A stretch of 42,737 nucleotides of DNA from Cyclobacteriaceae bacterium (GTDB lineage Bacteria > Bacteroidota > Bacteroidia > Cytophagales > Cyclobacteriaceae): contig JAGQYM010000040.1 in assembly GCA_020436085.1 (NCBI GenBank), positions 1 through 42,737 on the forward strand. The letters are read 5' to 3'. This document shows positions 10,106-21,096 of this stretch, piece after piece. Under the pieces are notes generated by a model. That model ran no database searches. It was not told where the DNA came from and was given only the letters and a program-made list of their open reading frames with translations. Every line of letters begins with the position of its first letter. Positions within the stretch are counted from its first letter, which is position 1. Made by a program: the position numbers and the translations under genes.

Positions 10106-12535
10106 CTATTCTTTTCTGATTACGTCTACCGGGTTGGCTAAAGCTGCCTTGCTAACGAGTCCTGTGATAGTGATGATTGTAATCGCCAATGTAATGACAA
10201 CGGGAGCAACTGCGATGTCAATTTGAATGGGCATCTGGGAAGCAAACCGTTCCACCCACGCTTGCACACTATAGATACCAGCAGGTACGGAAATGATGAT
10301 AGCTATGGCGATCAAAATGCCATATTTTCTATACTGACTTAATACCAACGACTTTACAGTCGCGCCCAGTACCTTTCTTACCGCGGTGTTCTTTTGTTCA
10401 CGAACAAGATTAAACGAAGCAACACTATACAAGCCCATGCACGCGATGAAGATGGCCACACAGGAGAAGACCAGAACAAGTGACGCAAAGTCAGTTTCTG
10501 TTTTGTATTGCTGCTGGTAGCGGGGTTTGATTTCAAAATAGTTGAAGGGACTGGCTGGGAAATAAGCCTTCCACTCTCTTTCGATGATTGGAAGTACTTC
10601 GTTCACTTTTGTGCCAGTTGTCAGAGAAACAGAATGATGATCTTTAAATCCGTCATTTCGGAATCTAAAGATCGTGGGCTCAAAGTCAGATTTGAGTGAG
10701 ATGTTGTGGTAGTCCCTGATGATACCTTTGATGGTGACGGTGCCTCTTGGTATTATAATTTGATCACCGATTGCATCCTCAAGTGCCGTATAACCCAACA
10801 GGCGCGCAGCGCTTTCTGTAATTAGCACTCTGTCATTATCGGCCGGAGAAGATTCATCCAAGTTCGAACCAGCCAACAGTTGAAGCTGAAAGAAATCGAG
10901 ATAGTTGCCGTCAATATAAGACAGACTGTAATGACTGGCATTTTCACTTGAAGCGTTAAGTCTTCTGACACCACCAATCCTGAATTCGTGAGGCGTTCCG
11001 GGTACTGTGCTGGATGAAGTGAACGCATTTATCTGTGCATTTGTGCGAAGAGAAGTCAGCATGGCTTTCACCCGCGAATCATAGGTGCTGTCGCGAACAA
11101 GTGGAGCTGTGAAAGTAATTTTTGACTCGATGTCTACACCCAAATCTTGCGACTGCATATACTGGATTTGATTGTATACGCCAATCGTTCCTGTGATAAG
11201 AAATACGGTGCATGCAAATTGAAATACAATCAAACCGTGACGAAATCGATTACCTCTTGGAGACGTGCTCAGGTTGTCTCGCAGCATGCGAACGACATTG
11301 CTTGATCGGGTAATGAGTGTAGGGTAGTATCCAGAAAATAAAGCACCAATAATCAAAATTACTCCGTACACCATCAGAAAATCTTTATTGAAAAAATCTG
11401 CAGGGGTCATGGGCAAACCGATGATGTTGATAATAAACGACAGCGATGAAGTAGTTAAAGCAATAGCAACGACAATGGCAACGGCATTGAGCAAGATTGA
11501 CTCGGAGAGAAAAAGTCGCGTAATATTTGCCCGGCCAGCACCAAGAATTTTTCGGATGCCGACCTCTTTTCCCCGTAGAAGTGATTGTGCGGTAGTAAGG
11601 TTAATGTAGTTGACCCAGGCAACGATCAGGACGAAAATGGCGATCAAACCAATCGTTACCAGATTTGACTTTCTGATGGTACGACTGTCGTCAACCAATT
11701 CCACATCATCACCTATCCCGAAGTGTAATTGCGAAAATGGTTGAAGCTTCAGGTCAAAACGATAGCCACGTTCTTTCCAGGTGTCTCCTTTGTGACTAAT
11801 CATGAAGTCGCCCAACTTAGATTCGAGTTCCGAGGGGGTGTTGTGGTTGTCAAGTTTTATGTAGCAGAAGTAGCTTCCCCACCAATTCCAATTTTCGTCC
11901 ATGTTAGTTTCTGGTTCATCCGAATCGTGATAGGCATCGTAGGGCAGAATGAAGTCAGCATTGAGATGGGTGTTTTCCGGAAGGTCTTCAAACACGCCCC
12001 GTACCACATAGTCCTCCAAGTTGTTTCGCGTGATGATTTTGCCAATGGGATCGATTTCGCCAAAGTATCTCTTGCTTGTTGATACCGATAGATAGATCGC
12101 TGTATTATCATCCAATCGACCGTCAGTATCACCTTTAATAATCGGCACGTTAAAAAAGGAAAAGAATGAACCACTGGCGTAGTACACCTGCTCTTCATTG
12201 AAGGCAACCTCACCATTGCCTGAGATTGTTGTAAAGAGTGAGTTCGAAACGACCGTTCTCACATAATCTTCGATTTCAGGATATTGCTCCTTCAGTCTTA
12301 AGCCTATTGGAGAATAGGTTGAAGCGTAGTATTCATCTGAGCCCGTAGCTGAAACCTGGTGCATGGCCACGCGGTATAACCGATCGCTATCGGGATGATG
12401 TGCATCGAAAGTGGACTCGAAGAACACGTACCCCGCCAGAATGAATCCTGTCGATATGGCAAGAGCCAATCCCAAAACATTAATGACTGTGTATTGGCGC
12501 TGGCGAAAAAGGTGTCTGATGGCTAGCTTTAGCAT
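10106..12535 (-). CDS. ABC-type permease of the MacB/FtsX family
   Basis: 809 residues. It begins with the family's M-L-K-L-A-I-R-H-L-F-R-Q-R-Q-Y-T N-terminus, one membrane span (about 18-40), a large MacB periplasmic core domain to about 280, three further spans (about 285-430), a second periplasmic domain (about 460-670) and a final three-span FtsX block. G-K-E-V-G-I-R-K-I-L-G-A and V-R-K-V-L-G-A are the paired coupling-helix motifs. These proteins are mechanotransmitters that work with a cytosolic ATPase. No ATPase gene is next to it, so it must use one encoded elsewhere or act in a regulatory role. Such orphan double-FtsX proteins are common in Bacteroidota. Confidence 0.9.
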   Translation of the reverse strand: MLKLAIRHLFRQRQYTVINVLGLALAISTGFILAGYVFFESTFDAHHPDSDRLYRVAMHQVSATGSDEYYASTYSPIGLRLKEQYPEIEDYVRTVVSNSLFTTISGNGEVAFNEEQVYYASGSFFSFFNVPIIKGDTDGRLDDNTAIYLSVSTSKRYFGEIDPIGKIITRNNLEDYVVRGVFEDLPENTHLNADFILPYDAYHDSDEPETNMDENWNWWGSYFCYIKLDNHNTPSELESKLGDFMISHKGDTWKERGYRFDLKLQPFSQLHFGIGDDVELVDDSRTIRKSNLVTIGLIAIFVLIVAWVNYINLTTAQSLLRGKEVGIRKILGAGRANITRLFLSESILLNAVAIVVAIALTTSSLSFIINIIGLPMTPADFFNKDFLMVYGVILIIGALFSGYYPTLITRSSNVVRMLRDNLSTSPRGNRFRHGLIVFQFACTVFLITGTIGVYNQIQYMQSQDLGVDIESKITFTAPLVRDSTYDSRVKAMLTSLRTNAQINAFTSSSTVPGTPHEFRIGGVRRLNASSENASHYSLSYIDGNYLDFFQLQLLAGSNLDESSPADNDRVLITESAARLLGYTALEDAIGDQIIIPRGTVTIKGIIRDYHNISLKSDFEPTIFRFRNDGFKDHHSVSLTTGTKVNEVLPIIEREWKAYFPASPFNYFEIKPRYQQQYKTETDFASLVLVFSCVAIFIACMGLYSVASFNLVREQKNTAVRKVLGATVKSLVLSQYRKYGILIAIAIIISVPAGIYSVQAWVERFASQMPIQIDIAVAPVVITLAITIITITGLVSKAALANPVDVIRKE

Positions 12536-12757
12536 GCTGGGTTAGTTAGTCGATTGCATCCAACGAGGTAAAAACTATGCCAGAGATTTGCCGCTAAACA
12601 GGGTGTTAGCAATGCCAGCCTGGTCTGGTAAGTCCAGTTGCGGTCAGGCGTGTTGCGTCAGCGGTCAATCGATTCCGTTGATATGTGAAAATGGTAAGTG
12701 GAGAACGTCTAAAATTTGTTAATTTTCGCGGTTATAATTCTTAAAATCTTGACTGTT

Positions 12758-13168
12758 ATGAATAAGCTTGGATTGTTTGTTGGTGTGGTGACATTGGCGT
12801 TGACGATGAGTTGTGGATCGAAAACGCAAACTAATACGGAAGATTATGGTGATCCAAAGTCAACCAGCGAGCCTGCGAGCACAGAATTGGATGAGATTAG
12901 TCTTGGGGCGGCACTGGTGAAAAAGAGCGACTGCAACACTTGCCATCATGTGACCAATACGATCATTGGTCCGTCACATACCGATGTAGCAAAGAAGTAC
13001 GAGTTCACCGAAGAGAACGTGCAAATGCTGGCTGATAGAATTATTGCTGGTGGCTCCGGTGTGTGGGGGCAAGTGATGATGACAACTCACCCAGATATTA
13101 CTAAGGATGATGCAATATTGATGGCGAAATATGTTCTTTCGCTGGATGGAGAAAAAGAGCCTGAATAA
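12758..13168 (+). CDS. Lipoprotein cytochrome c (class I, single haem)
   Basis: 136 residues. The start is ATG 12758: the frame is open further upstream, but M-N-K-L-G-L-F gives a clean lipoprotein signal with lipobox T-M-S-C (Cys19). A Thr/Ser/Glu-rich linker (20-45) tethers a small cytochrome domain. The haem site is C-N-T-C-H (Cys59, Cys62, His63), and the distal ligand is likely Met107 or Met108 in G-V-W-G-Q-V-M-M, as in cytochrome c551/c552 proteins. It would carry electrons in the periplasm while anchored to a membrane. Its stop codon lies inside the terminator hairpin shared with pckA. Confidence 0.92.
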   Translation: MNKLGLFVGVVTLALTMSCGSKTQTNTEDYGDPKSTSEPASTELDEISLGAALVKKSDCNTCHHVTNTIIGPSHTDVAKKYEFTEENVQMLADRIIAGGSGVWGQVMMTTHPDITKDDAILMAKYVLSLDGEKEPE

Positions 13169-13180
13169 TTCTGGCTCTTT
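13154..13180. terminator. Bidirectional terminator between cytochrome c and pckA
   Basis: AAAGAGCC at 13154-13161 pairs with GGCTCTTT at 13173-13180, loop of 11 bases. Plus-strand continuation is CTTTAT; minus-strand continuation is TTTTTCTCC, the stronger T tract. The left arm overlaps the last codons of the cytochrome gene, and the right arm ends 3 bases before the pckA stop, so one hairpin serves both converging genes. Confidence 0.7.
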
Positions 13181-13182
13181 CT

Positions 13183-14796
13183 TTATACGTTTTCTCTGAC
13201 ACGAGGAGCGCCTGCCAATATTTCCTGGTTGGCAAACTCTGCAAACTTCTCGAAGTTTTTGTTGAATGAAGCTGCGAGGTTGTTGGCTTTCTGATCGTAA
13301 GCTTCTTTGTCCGCCCAAGTGTTTTTTGGATCAAGAATTTCAGTCGGTACACCAGGACACTCAGTGGGCATGGCCACACCGAAGATGTCATGCTTTTTGA
13401 AACTGATGTTTTTCAACTCTCCATTCAAAGCCGCGGTGATCAGCGCCCGTGTGTACTTCAGGCTCATGCGACTGCCGACTCCATAAGGGCCGCCTGACCA
13501 TCCTGTATTCACCAACCAAACATCAACGTTGGCTTCCTGCATTTTTTGGCTCAACATTTCAGCGTAGCGAGTAGGATGTAGCGGCATAAATGGCGCCCCA
13601 AAGCAAGCAGAGAAAGTTGTAGTTGGCTCCGTGATGCCAGCTTCTGTTCCAGCGACCTTTGCAGTGTAACCCGAAATGAAATGAAATGCTGCTTGTCCTG
13701 GCGTTAGCTTAGAGATAGGAGGTAACACTCCGTAAGCATCACAAGTAAGGAAGAAGATATTCTTAGGATTCTTTCCAAACGATGGTTTCGCGATGTTCTT
13801 GATGTGTTCTATCGGATAGCTTACGCGTGTGTTCTCTGTTTTCGAGCCGTCAGTATAGTCGACCTCATCTGAGCCATTCTTAAACGTTACATTTTCCAGA
13901 AGGGCTCCGGCTTTTATTGCGCGGAAGATATCCGGCTCTTTTTCAGCCGAAAGGTCAATAACTTTGGCATAGCAGCCACCTTCAAAGTTGAAGATCACGT
14001 TGTCTGAGGTCCAACCGTGCTCATCGTCTCCGATCAACTTTCGATTGGGATCAGCAGACAGTGTTGTTTTACCTGTTCCAGAAAGCCCAAAAAAGATGGC
14101 AGTATCACCCGCTTCTCCAATGTTGGCTGAACAGTGCATTGAGAGCACGTTCTTTTGTTCTGGCAGAATGAAGTTTAGTGCTGAGAAAACTCCTTTTTTG
14201 ATTTCGCCTGTGTAGCCGCTTCCTCCAACAAGGATAACCTTGCGGGTGAAGTCGATGATGGAAAAGTTATGTTGACGAGTTCCATCTATTGTTGGATCTG
14301 CCTTGAACGATGGAGCACAGAGGATGGTCCACTCGGGCTGGAAGGAGAGGAGTTCATCCTGACTCGGACGCAGGAACATGTTTCCCGCAAAAAGGTTTGA
14401 CCATGAAAGTTCTGTGATCACACGAATGTTCATCCTGTAGCGAGGATCAGCGCAAGCGTACACATCACGCACGTAGAATTCCTTACCGTTGAAGTGGTTA
14501 AGAACTTTTTGATGAAGCTTTTCGAATTTATCTGACTCGAAAGGAATATTGAAGTTGTTCCACCAAACTGTGTCTTTGGTGAGGTTATCCTTTACAGTGA
14601 ATTTGTCTTTCGGAGATCGTCCAGTGAACTCACCCGTGTCAATGGCGATGGCTCTGGTGTTGGTGAATTTTGCCTGGCCGAGGTTTACGGCAATTTGAGC
14701 CAGTTCTTCAGGTGATGTATTCCAGTGTGCTTTTCCTTCTTTAATACCCAGGTCCTTAACAGAGGCATTCGCGGGTTTCACTCCACTTTCTTGCAT
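13183..14796 (-). CDS. pckA: Phosphoenolpyruvate carboxykinase (ATP)
   Basis: Turns oxaloacetate and ATP into phosphoenolpyruvate, CO2 and ADP, the entry step of gluconeogenesis; in some anaerobes it runs in reverse. 537 residues, normal for the ATP-dependent family. The P-loop G-L-S-G-T-G-K-T-T-L-S is at 237-247, kinase-2 motif L-I-G-D-D-E-H-G-W at 254-262, and E-F-T-G-R-S-P-K-D-K-F and Y-T-A-K-V-A-G-T-E are present. Start ATG 14796 sits about 25 bases after a perfect -7 box; a 12-bp palindrome lies in the -35 region. The neighbouring glycerol operon feeds the same pathway through dihydroxyacetone phosphate. Confidence 0.97.
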   Translation of the reverse strand: MQESGVKPANASVKDLGIKEGKAHWNTSPEELAQIAVNLGQAKFTNTRAIAIDTGEFTGRSPKDKFTVKDNLTKDTVWWNNFNIPFESDKFEKLHQKVLNHFNGKEFYVRDVYACADPRYRMNIRVITELSWSNLFAGNMFLRPSQDELLSFQPEWTILCAPSFKADPTIDGTRQHNFSIIDFTRKVILVGGSGYTGEIKKGVFSALNFILPEQKNVLSMHCSANIGEAGDTAIFFGLSGTGKTTLSADPNRKLIGDDEHGWTSDNVIFNFEGGCYAKVIDLSAEKEPDIFRAIKAGALLENVTFKNGSDEVDYTDGSKTENTRVSYPIEHIKNIAKPSFGKNPKNIFFLTCDAYGVLPPISKLTPGQAAFHFISGYTAKVAGTEAGITEPTTTFSACFGAPFMPLHPTRYAEMLSQKMQEANVDVWLVNTGWSGGPYGVGSRMSLKYTRALITAALNGELKNISFKKHDIFGVAMPTECPGVPTEILDPKNTWADKEAYDQKANNLAASFNKNFEKFAEFANQEILAGAPRVRENV

Positions 14797-14821
14797 TACA
14801 ATGTAGGTTGAATTTAGGCGA

Positions 14822-14829
14822 CAAAGTTA
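14822..14829 (-). promoter_or_regulatory. Promoter -7 box for pckA
   Basis: On the minus strand this reads TAACTTTG, a perfect match to the Bacteroidota -7 consensus TAnnTTTG, ending 25 bases before the pckA start. No clear TTG -33 box is at the expected distance; a palindrome occupies that area instead. Confidence 0.5.
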
Positions 14830-14851
14830 GCAAAATAATTCCCGAAAAATG

Positions 14852-14863
14852 CGATTGCAATCG
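14852..14863. promoter_or_regulatory. Candidate operator palindrome upstream of pckA
   Basis: CGATTGCAATCG is a perfect 12-bp palindrome. It begins 22 bases upstream of the pckA -7 box, where RNA polymerase or an activator would contact DNA. A dimeric regulator is the simplest reading; no regulator gene in this window can be assigned to it. Confidence 0.4.
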
Positions 14864-14989
14864 TTTTAGAATCGTCAAATAAGGCATTTTGAATTTAGAC
14901 CCGATGATCGACTGCCGGTACCGTCCGACCTCACTTTTTCATCCGTAAAACGCTGAGTCAGTAGAATTTAATTTTGAAAAACCACCTGG

Positions 14990-16462
14990 CTATTCAAAGA
15001 AAGGCTTCCACTTTTCTTCACCTGGTTTACTGGTCAGCAGGCTCACTACAATTAATAGGGTCAGGGAAGCAAACAGTGAGGGGATAGCAATGTAGTCGGT
15101 ATCCACGGGTAGCAGCCCAATAGAAACCCCTGCCACCTCCATGCCTTTATTGATAATAGGAACGAGCATACCCGCAATTATGGACGCCACGCCACCAGCT
15201 GCGGTTACTCTTTTCCAGAAGAAAGCGGCCAATAGCACAGGGGCCAGCGCAGCCCCAATCATCGTGTAAGAGATAAATGCCATTTCCAGTACAGTCTCGA
15301 ACTGGGTGACCATCACATAGGCCAACAGCCCAAGGATCACTATTGACACCTGTTGTATCCTCACCAACTTTTTGGAGTCTTTTGAAGTTTTGAAGAAATA
15401 CGGTTTGAGGATGTCCTGCGTCAGGTTTGTGGAGGTCACCATCAGGAAGGTGTTACCTGTTGACAAAATGATAGCGACCCCAGCGGCAAAGAGCAGTGCA
15501 CCTGCATATACTGGAATCTGTTCATAGCCAATTCTCAAGATGACCTCCTCGGCCATGCCTCTGTCAATGGAGCCATCGGCAAGGAAAAAGCGAGGATCGC
15601 TGGAGTAAATCGCATAACCCACCACTGCTATTGCACACATTACAAACTCAATGATGACAACCCCTGCCAACATACCCAACACGGCTTTGCGCGCGGAGGT
15701 TGCGTTTTGGGCGGAGGAAAATTTTTGGTAGATACTACTTTCGCTGACAAGCAGAAGAAAGGTGGGGAGGATGATTCCTAAAATCCACCATGGATCACGT
15801 CCTTCAAACAACGAAAGGTATCCGGGATTCTTTGTTTGTAATGTATTGATAACTTCTTGTACGCCACCATGCGCATCGATGGCAAGGGGTAAAGTCATCA
15901 GCATGGCGATGATCATCAGCACACCATTGAAGATGTCGATCGAGATGATTGACACCATCCCAGCCACAGCAGTAAACGTAATGATGACAATACATGAAAT
16001 CAATGTGCCGGTGGGAAGATCGACAGCACCTTGGGTGAGGATAGCGATAAAGCGACCACCACCTTTGAATTGATATCCGGCAATGACAAGATACGCAACA
16101 ATGATCGTGACCGTTCCTAAAATTTTTGCTGCATGATTGTAACGTTGCTCAAGCAGATCAGTAAGAGTAAACTTTGATATTTTTCTTACCCGCTCGGCTA
16201 CGAAATAGATAATCACAATTCCGATCCACGCACCGGCAGAGAACCAGAGTTCGCCAAATCCTGATCTGAAACTTAATCCTGCAGTTCCAAATAAACTTCC
16301 TGACCCAATCCATGTGCATACCAAAGTGCCTACGAGTAGATACACAGGAGCACCACGACCGGCAACAATGAAGTCTTCTTCAGTCTGTACCTTTTTGGTT
16401 TTGAAAGCGATAACACCAACCAAAAGGAGTAAATAAACGATGGTAACTACAGAATAAATCAT
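14990..16462 (-). CDS. Sodium:solute symporter (SSS family)
   Basis: 490 residues with about 13 hydrophobic spans across the whole length. The start matches the family: a first span, then E-D-F-I-V-A-G-R-G, and W-I-G-S-G-S-L-F-G in the second helix region, where the Na+ site forms. G-x-x-Y-Q-F-K-G-G-G-R-F lies in the middle. It would bring in a small solute with sodium; the substrate cannot be told from sequence (family members carry sugars, proline, pantothenate, acetate or sialic acid). It has its own 193-base upstream-of-pckA gap on its 3' side and starts divergently from the OPT transporter, 79 bases apart. Confidence 0.92.
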   Translation of the reverse strand: MIYSVVTIVYLLLLVGVIAFKTKKVQTEEDFIVAGRGAPVYLLVGTLVCTWIGSGSLFGTAGLSFRSGFGELWFSAGAWIGIVIIYFVAERVRKISKFTLTDLLEQRYNHAAKILGTVTIIVAYLVIAGYQFKGGGRFIAILTQGAVDLPTGTLISCIVIITFTAVAGMVSIISIDIFNGVLMIIAMLMTLPLAIDAHGGVQEVINTLQTKNPGYLSLFEGRDPWWILGIILPTFLLLVSESSIYQKFSSAQNATSARKAVLGMLAGVVIIEFVMCAIAVVGYAIYSSDPRFFLADGSIDRGMAEEVILRIGYEQIPVYAGALLFAAGVAIILSTGNTFLMVTSTNLTQDILKPYFFKTSKDSKKLVRIQQVSIVILGLLAYVMVTQFETVLEMAFISYTMIGAALAPVLLAAFFWKRVTAAGGVASIIAGMLVPIINKGMEVAGVSIGLLPVDTDYIAIPSLFASLTLLIVVSLLTSKPGEEKWKPFFE

Positions 16463-16541
16463 ATACTTGTGTTATGCTGCGAATGCTAAATGTAATAAAA
16501 TATCCATTGGTCGTCTGACCTTCAATCCTAATTGATACTGT

Positions 16542-18491
16542 ATGGAGCAGGAGAAAGAGTTTAAACCTTATATCTCACCCAGCGATTTTATACCTGAGTT
16601 TACGTTAAAAGCAATTATCCTTGGCGCCATCTTCGGAATCATATTTGGAGCCGCTACGGTGTACCTGGGATTGAAAGTGGGTCTTACCGTAAGTGCTTCC
16701 ATACCGATTGCAGTATTGGCTATCTCCATTTTCAAAAAGATTGGAAAGGCCACCATTCTGGAAAGCAATATTGTACAAACGATTGGTTCGGCAGGTGAAT
16801 CAGTGGCTTCTGGTGTCGTGTTTACGGTGCCGGCCTTGCTATTCCTTGCGGGAGGAGAAACCTACTTCAAATATTTTCAAATTTTTGTTCTCGCACTGGT
16901 GGGTGGTGTGCTGGGTGTGCTCTTTATGATCCCTTTGCGGAGATCGCTGATAGTTAAAGAGCATGGAAACCTTCCTTATCCAGAGGGCACTGCTTGCGCT
17001 GATGTACTAGTTGCCGGAGAGAAGGGAGGCAAGTTGGCGCGCAGCGTATTTATGGGTCTTGGACTGGCTTTTTTATACAAGGCACTGATGTCAATTGTTG
17101 GGCTGTGGAAGGATGTGCCGCAGTATGTATTCGGACGCAAGTCAATGTTGCCAAATGGTACTATCAACGCAGAGATTACACCAGAGCTGTTAGGTGTTGG
17201 CTACATCATAGGCCCTCGCATCTCAGGGATAATGGTCGCTGGTGGCGTGCTGTCATGGCTGGTGCTAATACCACTTATTACATTGATTGGTGATAACCTG
17301 ACTGTCCCCATGCCGCCTGAGGCTACGATGCTGATTTCAGAGATGTCGCCAAGCCAAATCTGGAGTAAGTACATCAGATATATTGGAGCTGGAGCTGTTA
17401 CATTCGGTGGTATCATCACATTGATCAAAACGTTGCCTACCATCATAGGTGCATTCAAAGATTCTTTCAATGACTTAAAGAATCGCGACAAGTCGCAATC
17501 AACGGAGAAGCTGCGTACAGACAAAGATTTTCCCTTGGTGCTGGTTGTAGTTGGTTCAATTGCGCTGGTTTTGCTAATGACCATTTTGCCAAACCTTCCG
17601 GTAAATTTCCTTGCAGCCATCATGATTGTGGTCTTCGGGTTCTTCTTTGTAACAGTTGCTTCGCGAATAGTCGGTTTGATTGGCTCTTCATCAAGTCCTG
17701 TGTCAGGGATGACCATTGCCACGCTGATGGCCACGAGTTTGATATTTATCGGAATTGGATGGACGGGAGATTTTTACCAACCCATCGCGCTGGTAGTTGG
17801 TTCGATAGTTTGCATCGCAGCTTCAAACGCTGGCGCTACATCTCAAGATTTGAAGACAGGATACCTGGTAGGAGCAACTCCCATAAAACAACAGATTGGT
17901 TTATTGATTGGCGTGTCCGCATCAACGATCGCAGTGGGATTTACGTTGCTTTTGCTGAATGACACCTTAGGGATAGGTGCGGTTACGGAAGCTCATCCTA
18001 ATCCACTACCTGCACCTCAGGCAACATTGATGGCCACAGTTATCAAAGGGTTATTAAGTCAGAACCTTCCTTGGGGATTGGTGCTTGCGGGAATGGGAGT
18101 ATCTGCTGTTGTGGAATTGTGTGGAGTGAGTTCACTTGCGTTTGCAGTTGGGGCGTATTTACCGCTGTCAACTACTTCTCCCATCTTCATTGGTGGTGCC
18201 ATCAAGATGATTGCTGATAGAGTATCGAACAGAAGTGGGGAAGAGGGAGAAGTGAGTTCAGGTGCGCTCTTTAGTTCGGGGCTCATTGCGGGTGGATCAC
18301 TGACAGGTATTCTGGTTGCTGTGCTGTTAGGAACCAATATTAGCACGAGCGATGGAACAAAATCTGTTATCGCGATTGTCCACGATGCAGTGCGCACGGT
18401 AATACCAGAAGGGGGTGACTTGATCGCCTTGGGGATGTTCAGCCTGTTGGCTTACATCGTATTCCGCGTAGCCAAAACCAAAATTTCGTAA
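16542..18491 (+). CDS. OPT-family transporter (oligopeptide or metal-chelate type)
   Basis: 649 residues, about 14-16 membrane spans. Typical OPT signatures are N-I-V-Q-T-I-G-S-A-G-E-S-V-A-S-G-V at about residue 76 and N-L-P-Y-P-E-G-T-A-C-A at about 142. This is the prokaryotic short form. Family members import small peptides or metal-chelate complexes using the proton gradient; the substrate here is unknown. The gene is divergent from the sodium symporter and converges on the TerB-like gene 17 bases away, with no hairpin between them. Confidence 0.93.
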   Translation: MEQEKEFKPYISPSDFIPEFTLKAIILGAIFGIIFGAATVYLGLKVGLTVSASIPIAVLAISIFKKIGKATILESNIVQTIGSAGESVASGVVFTVPALLFLAGGETYFKYFQIFVLALVGGVLGVLFMIPLRRSLIVKEHGNLPYPEGTACADVLVAGEKGGKLARSVFMGLGLAFLYKALMSIVGLWKDVPQYVFGRKSMLPNGTINAEITPELLGVGYIIGPRISGIMVAGGVLSWLVLIPLITLIGDNLTVPMPPEATMLISEMSPSQIWSKYIRYIGAGAVTFGGIITLIKTLPTIIGAFKDSFNDLKNRDKSQSTEKLRTDKDFPLVLVVVGSIALVLLMTILPNLPVNFLAAIMIVVFGFFFVTVASRIVGLIGSSSSPVSGMTIATLMATSLIFIGIGWTGDFYQPIALVVGSIVCIAASNAGATSQDLKTGYLVGATPIKQQIGLLIGVSASTIAVGFTLLLLNDTLGIGAVTEAHPNPLPAPQATLMATVIKGLLSQNLPWGLVLAGMGVSAVVELCGVSSLAFAVGAYLPLSTTSPIFIGGAIKMIADRVSNRSGEEGEVSSGALFSSGLIAGGSLTGILVAVLLGTNISTSDGTKSVIAIVHDAVRTVIPEGGDLIALGMFSLLAYIVFRVAKTKIS

Positions 18492-18508
18492 AGAAGGAAT
18501 TTAATTGA

Positions 18509-18892
18509 TTATTGTTTATGGCTCACTTCTGAGCCCACATCAATTATCTCTTTCAATTCTTTTAGAGCGCGCTCTTCCGCTTCGTGTACTTTTCCGTCTG
18601 CGTGTACGATGTCATACATGTCCGTGTAGACTTTGTACTTCTGGGTGAATTTCACTTGCGTGAAATGCTGAAAGGTGTCGTGGATAACAGAGCGAAGATC
18701 GTCTTTCTTCACTGTCTTGTACTGAGCAATAGCGTCATCTAATCGCTTCTTTGGATCAGACTCTGATGGGTAAAGTTTTTTTACTTTCGACAGAATCTCC
18801 TTCTCCTCTGAGGGGTGGTACTCACCGTCTGCGTAAGCCATATGCACATAGAGAAAGAGGACAAAGTCAGCAAACGTCTTATGAATAACCAT
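18509..18892 (-). CDS. TerB-like protein
   Basis: 127 residues, all-helical, cytosolic (no signal). Two matching acidic motifs, A-D-G-E-Y-H-P-S-E-E-K-E-I (about 21-33) and A-D-G-K-V-H-E-A-E-E-R-A-L (about 98-110), are the paired metal-binding helices of the TerB / DjlA N-terminal fold. The family is linked to tellurite resistance or membrane-stress complexes, but single TerB-like genes like this are widespread with no known role. It sits between an OPT transporter and the groEL terminator and has its own promoter region (TACTTTTA on the minus strand about 22 bases before the start). Confidence 0.8.
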   Translation of the reverse strand: MVIHKTFADFVLFLYVHMAYADGEYHPSEEKEILSKVKKLYPSESDPKKRLDDAIAQYKTVKKDDLRSVIHDTFQHFTQVKFTQKYKVYTDMYDIVHADGKVHEAEERALKELKEIIDVGSEVSHKQ

Positions 18893-18926
18893 AGTTTTTC
18901 TTGTCAGTATGCCTTAAAAGTAAACA

Positions 18927-18958
18927 AAAAAGGCCTCATCGGAAAATGAGGCCTTTTT
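18927..18958 (-). terminator. groEL terminator
   Basis: A perfect 13-bp stem, AAAAAGGCCTCAT at 18927-18939 with ATGAGGCCTTTTT at 18946-18958, loop of 6. It lies 18 bases after the groEL stop. The stem's A/T ends give a T tract in both directions; only the leftward groEL transcript needs it. Confidence 0.9.
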
Positions 18959-18976
18959 GAATTTATCGGGTTGGAA

Positions 18977-20620
<1,644 letters not shown>

Positions 20621-20643
20621 TTATTGATTGATTAGTAGTTTAA

Positions 20644-20922
20644 TTAGATGATTCCAAAAATGTCAGAGTTGCGCATGATGAGATATTCTTTCCCATCGAT
20701 GTTGATCTCAGTTCCAGCGTACTTACCGTAAAGGATGTTGTCTCCAACTTTTACAGTAACCGGCTTATCCTTCAATCCGTCTCCGACAGCAATTACTTTA
20801 CCCTTTTGAGGTTTCTCTTTAGCTGTGTCGGGAATGATAATCCCAGAGGAAGTCTTTGTTTCGGCAGCGGCTGCTTCTACTAGCACTCTGTCCTCGTTTG
20901 GTTTAAAGTTGATTTTCGCCAT
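20644..20922 (-). CDS. groES: Co-chaperonin GroES (Hsp10)
   Basis: 92 residues, the normal length for the lid of the GroEL chamber. It has K-P-N-E-D-R-V-L-V near the N-terminus, the mobile loop around residues 16-32 with E-T-K-T-S-S-G-I-I-I-P-D, and V-G-D-x-I-L-Y-G-K-Y-A-G-T-E near the end. First gene of the groES-groEL operon. The 226-base gap upstream is shared with a divergent unknown gene and holds a CTGACA-N2-TGTCAG inverted repeat, and a related CAGGTGT half-site close to groES, but no TTAGCACTC-type CIRCE repeat. Confidence 0.98.
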   Translation of the reverse strand: MAKINFKPNEDRVLVEAAAAETKTSSGIIIPDTAKEKPQKGKVIAVGDGLKDKPVTVKVGDNILYGKYAGTEINIDGKEYLIMRNSDIFGII

Positions 20923-21058
20923 ATGGATTCAAAAATTATTGATTAAAAGTTTAAGTTTCTAAACACCTGCCGACTTGTCCATTTCTATGCCATACCCTTT
21001 TTTTTGGCATTTTTCGGACAGTTTTTCAGTGCTGTGGGCGGCAAAGATGATAAAAATT

Positions 21059-21072
21059 CTGACAGGTGTCAG
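21059..21072. promoter_or_regulatory. Candidate operator, inverted repeat CTGACA-N2-TGTCAG
   Basis: CTGACA at 21059-21064 and TGTCAG at 21067-21072 form a 6-2-6 inverted repeat in the gap between groES and the divergent unknown gene. A similar half-site, CAGGTGT on the minus strand, lies at about 20961-20969 near groES. A dimeric regulator could act on either or both genes. Confidence 0.35.
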
Positions 21073-21096
21073 GATGCGCAGTGCTAAAATGGCAGA

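Noticed and set aside
12716-12757. Upstream extension of the cytochrome c frame
   Set aside because: Would put 14 hydrophobic residues before a complete lipoprotein signal; ATG 12758 is better.
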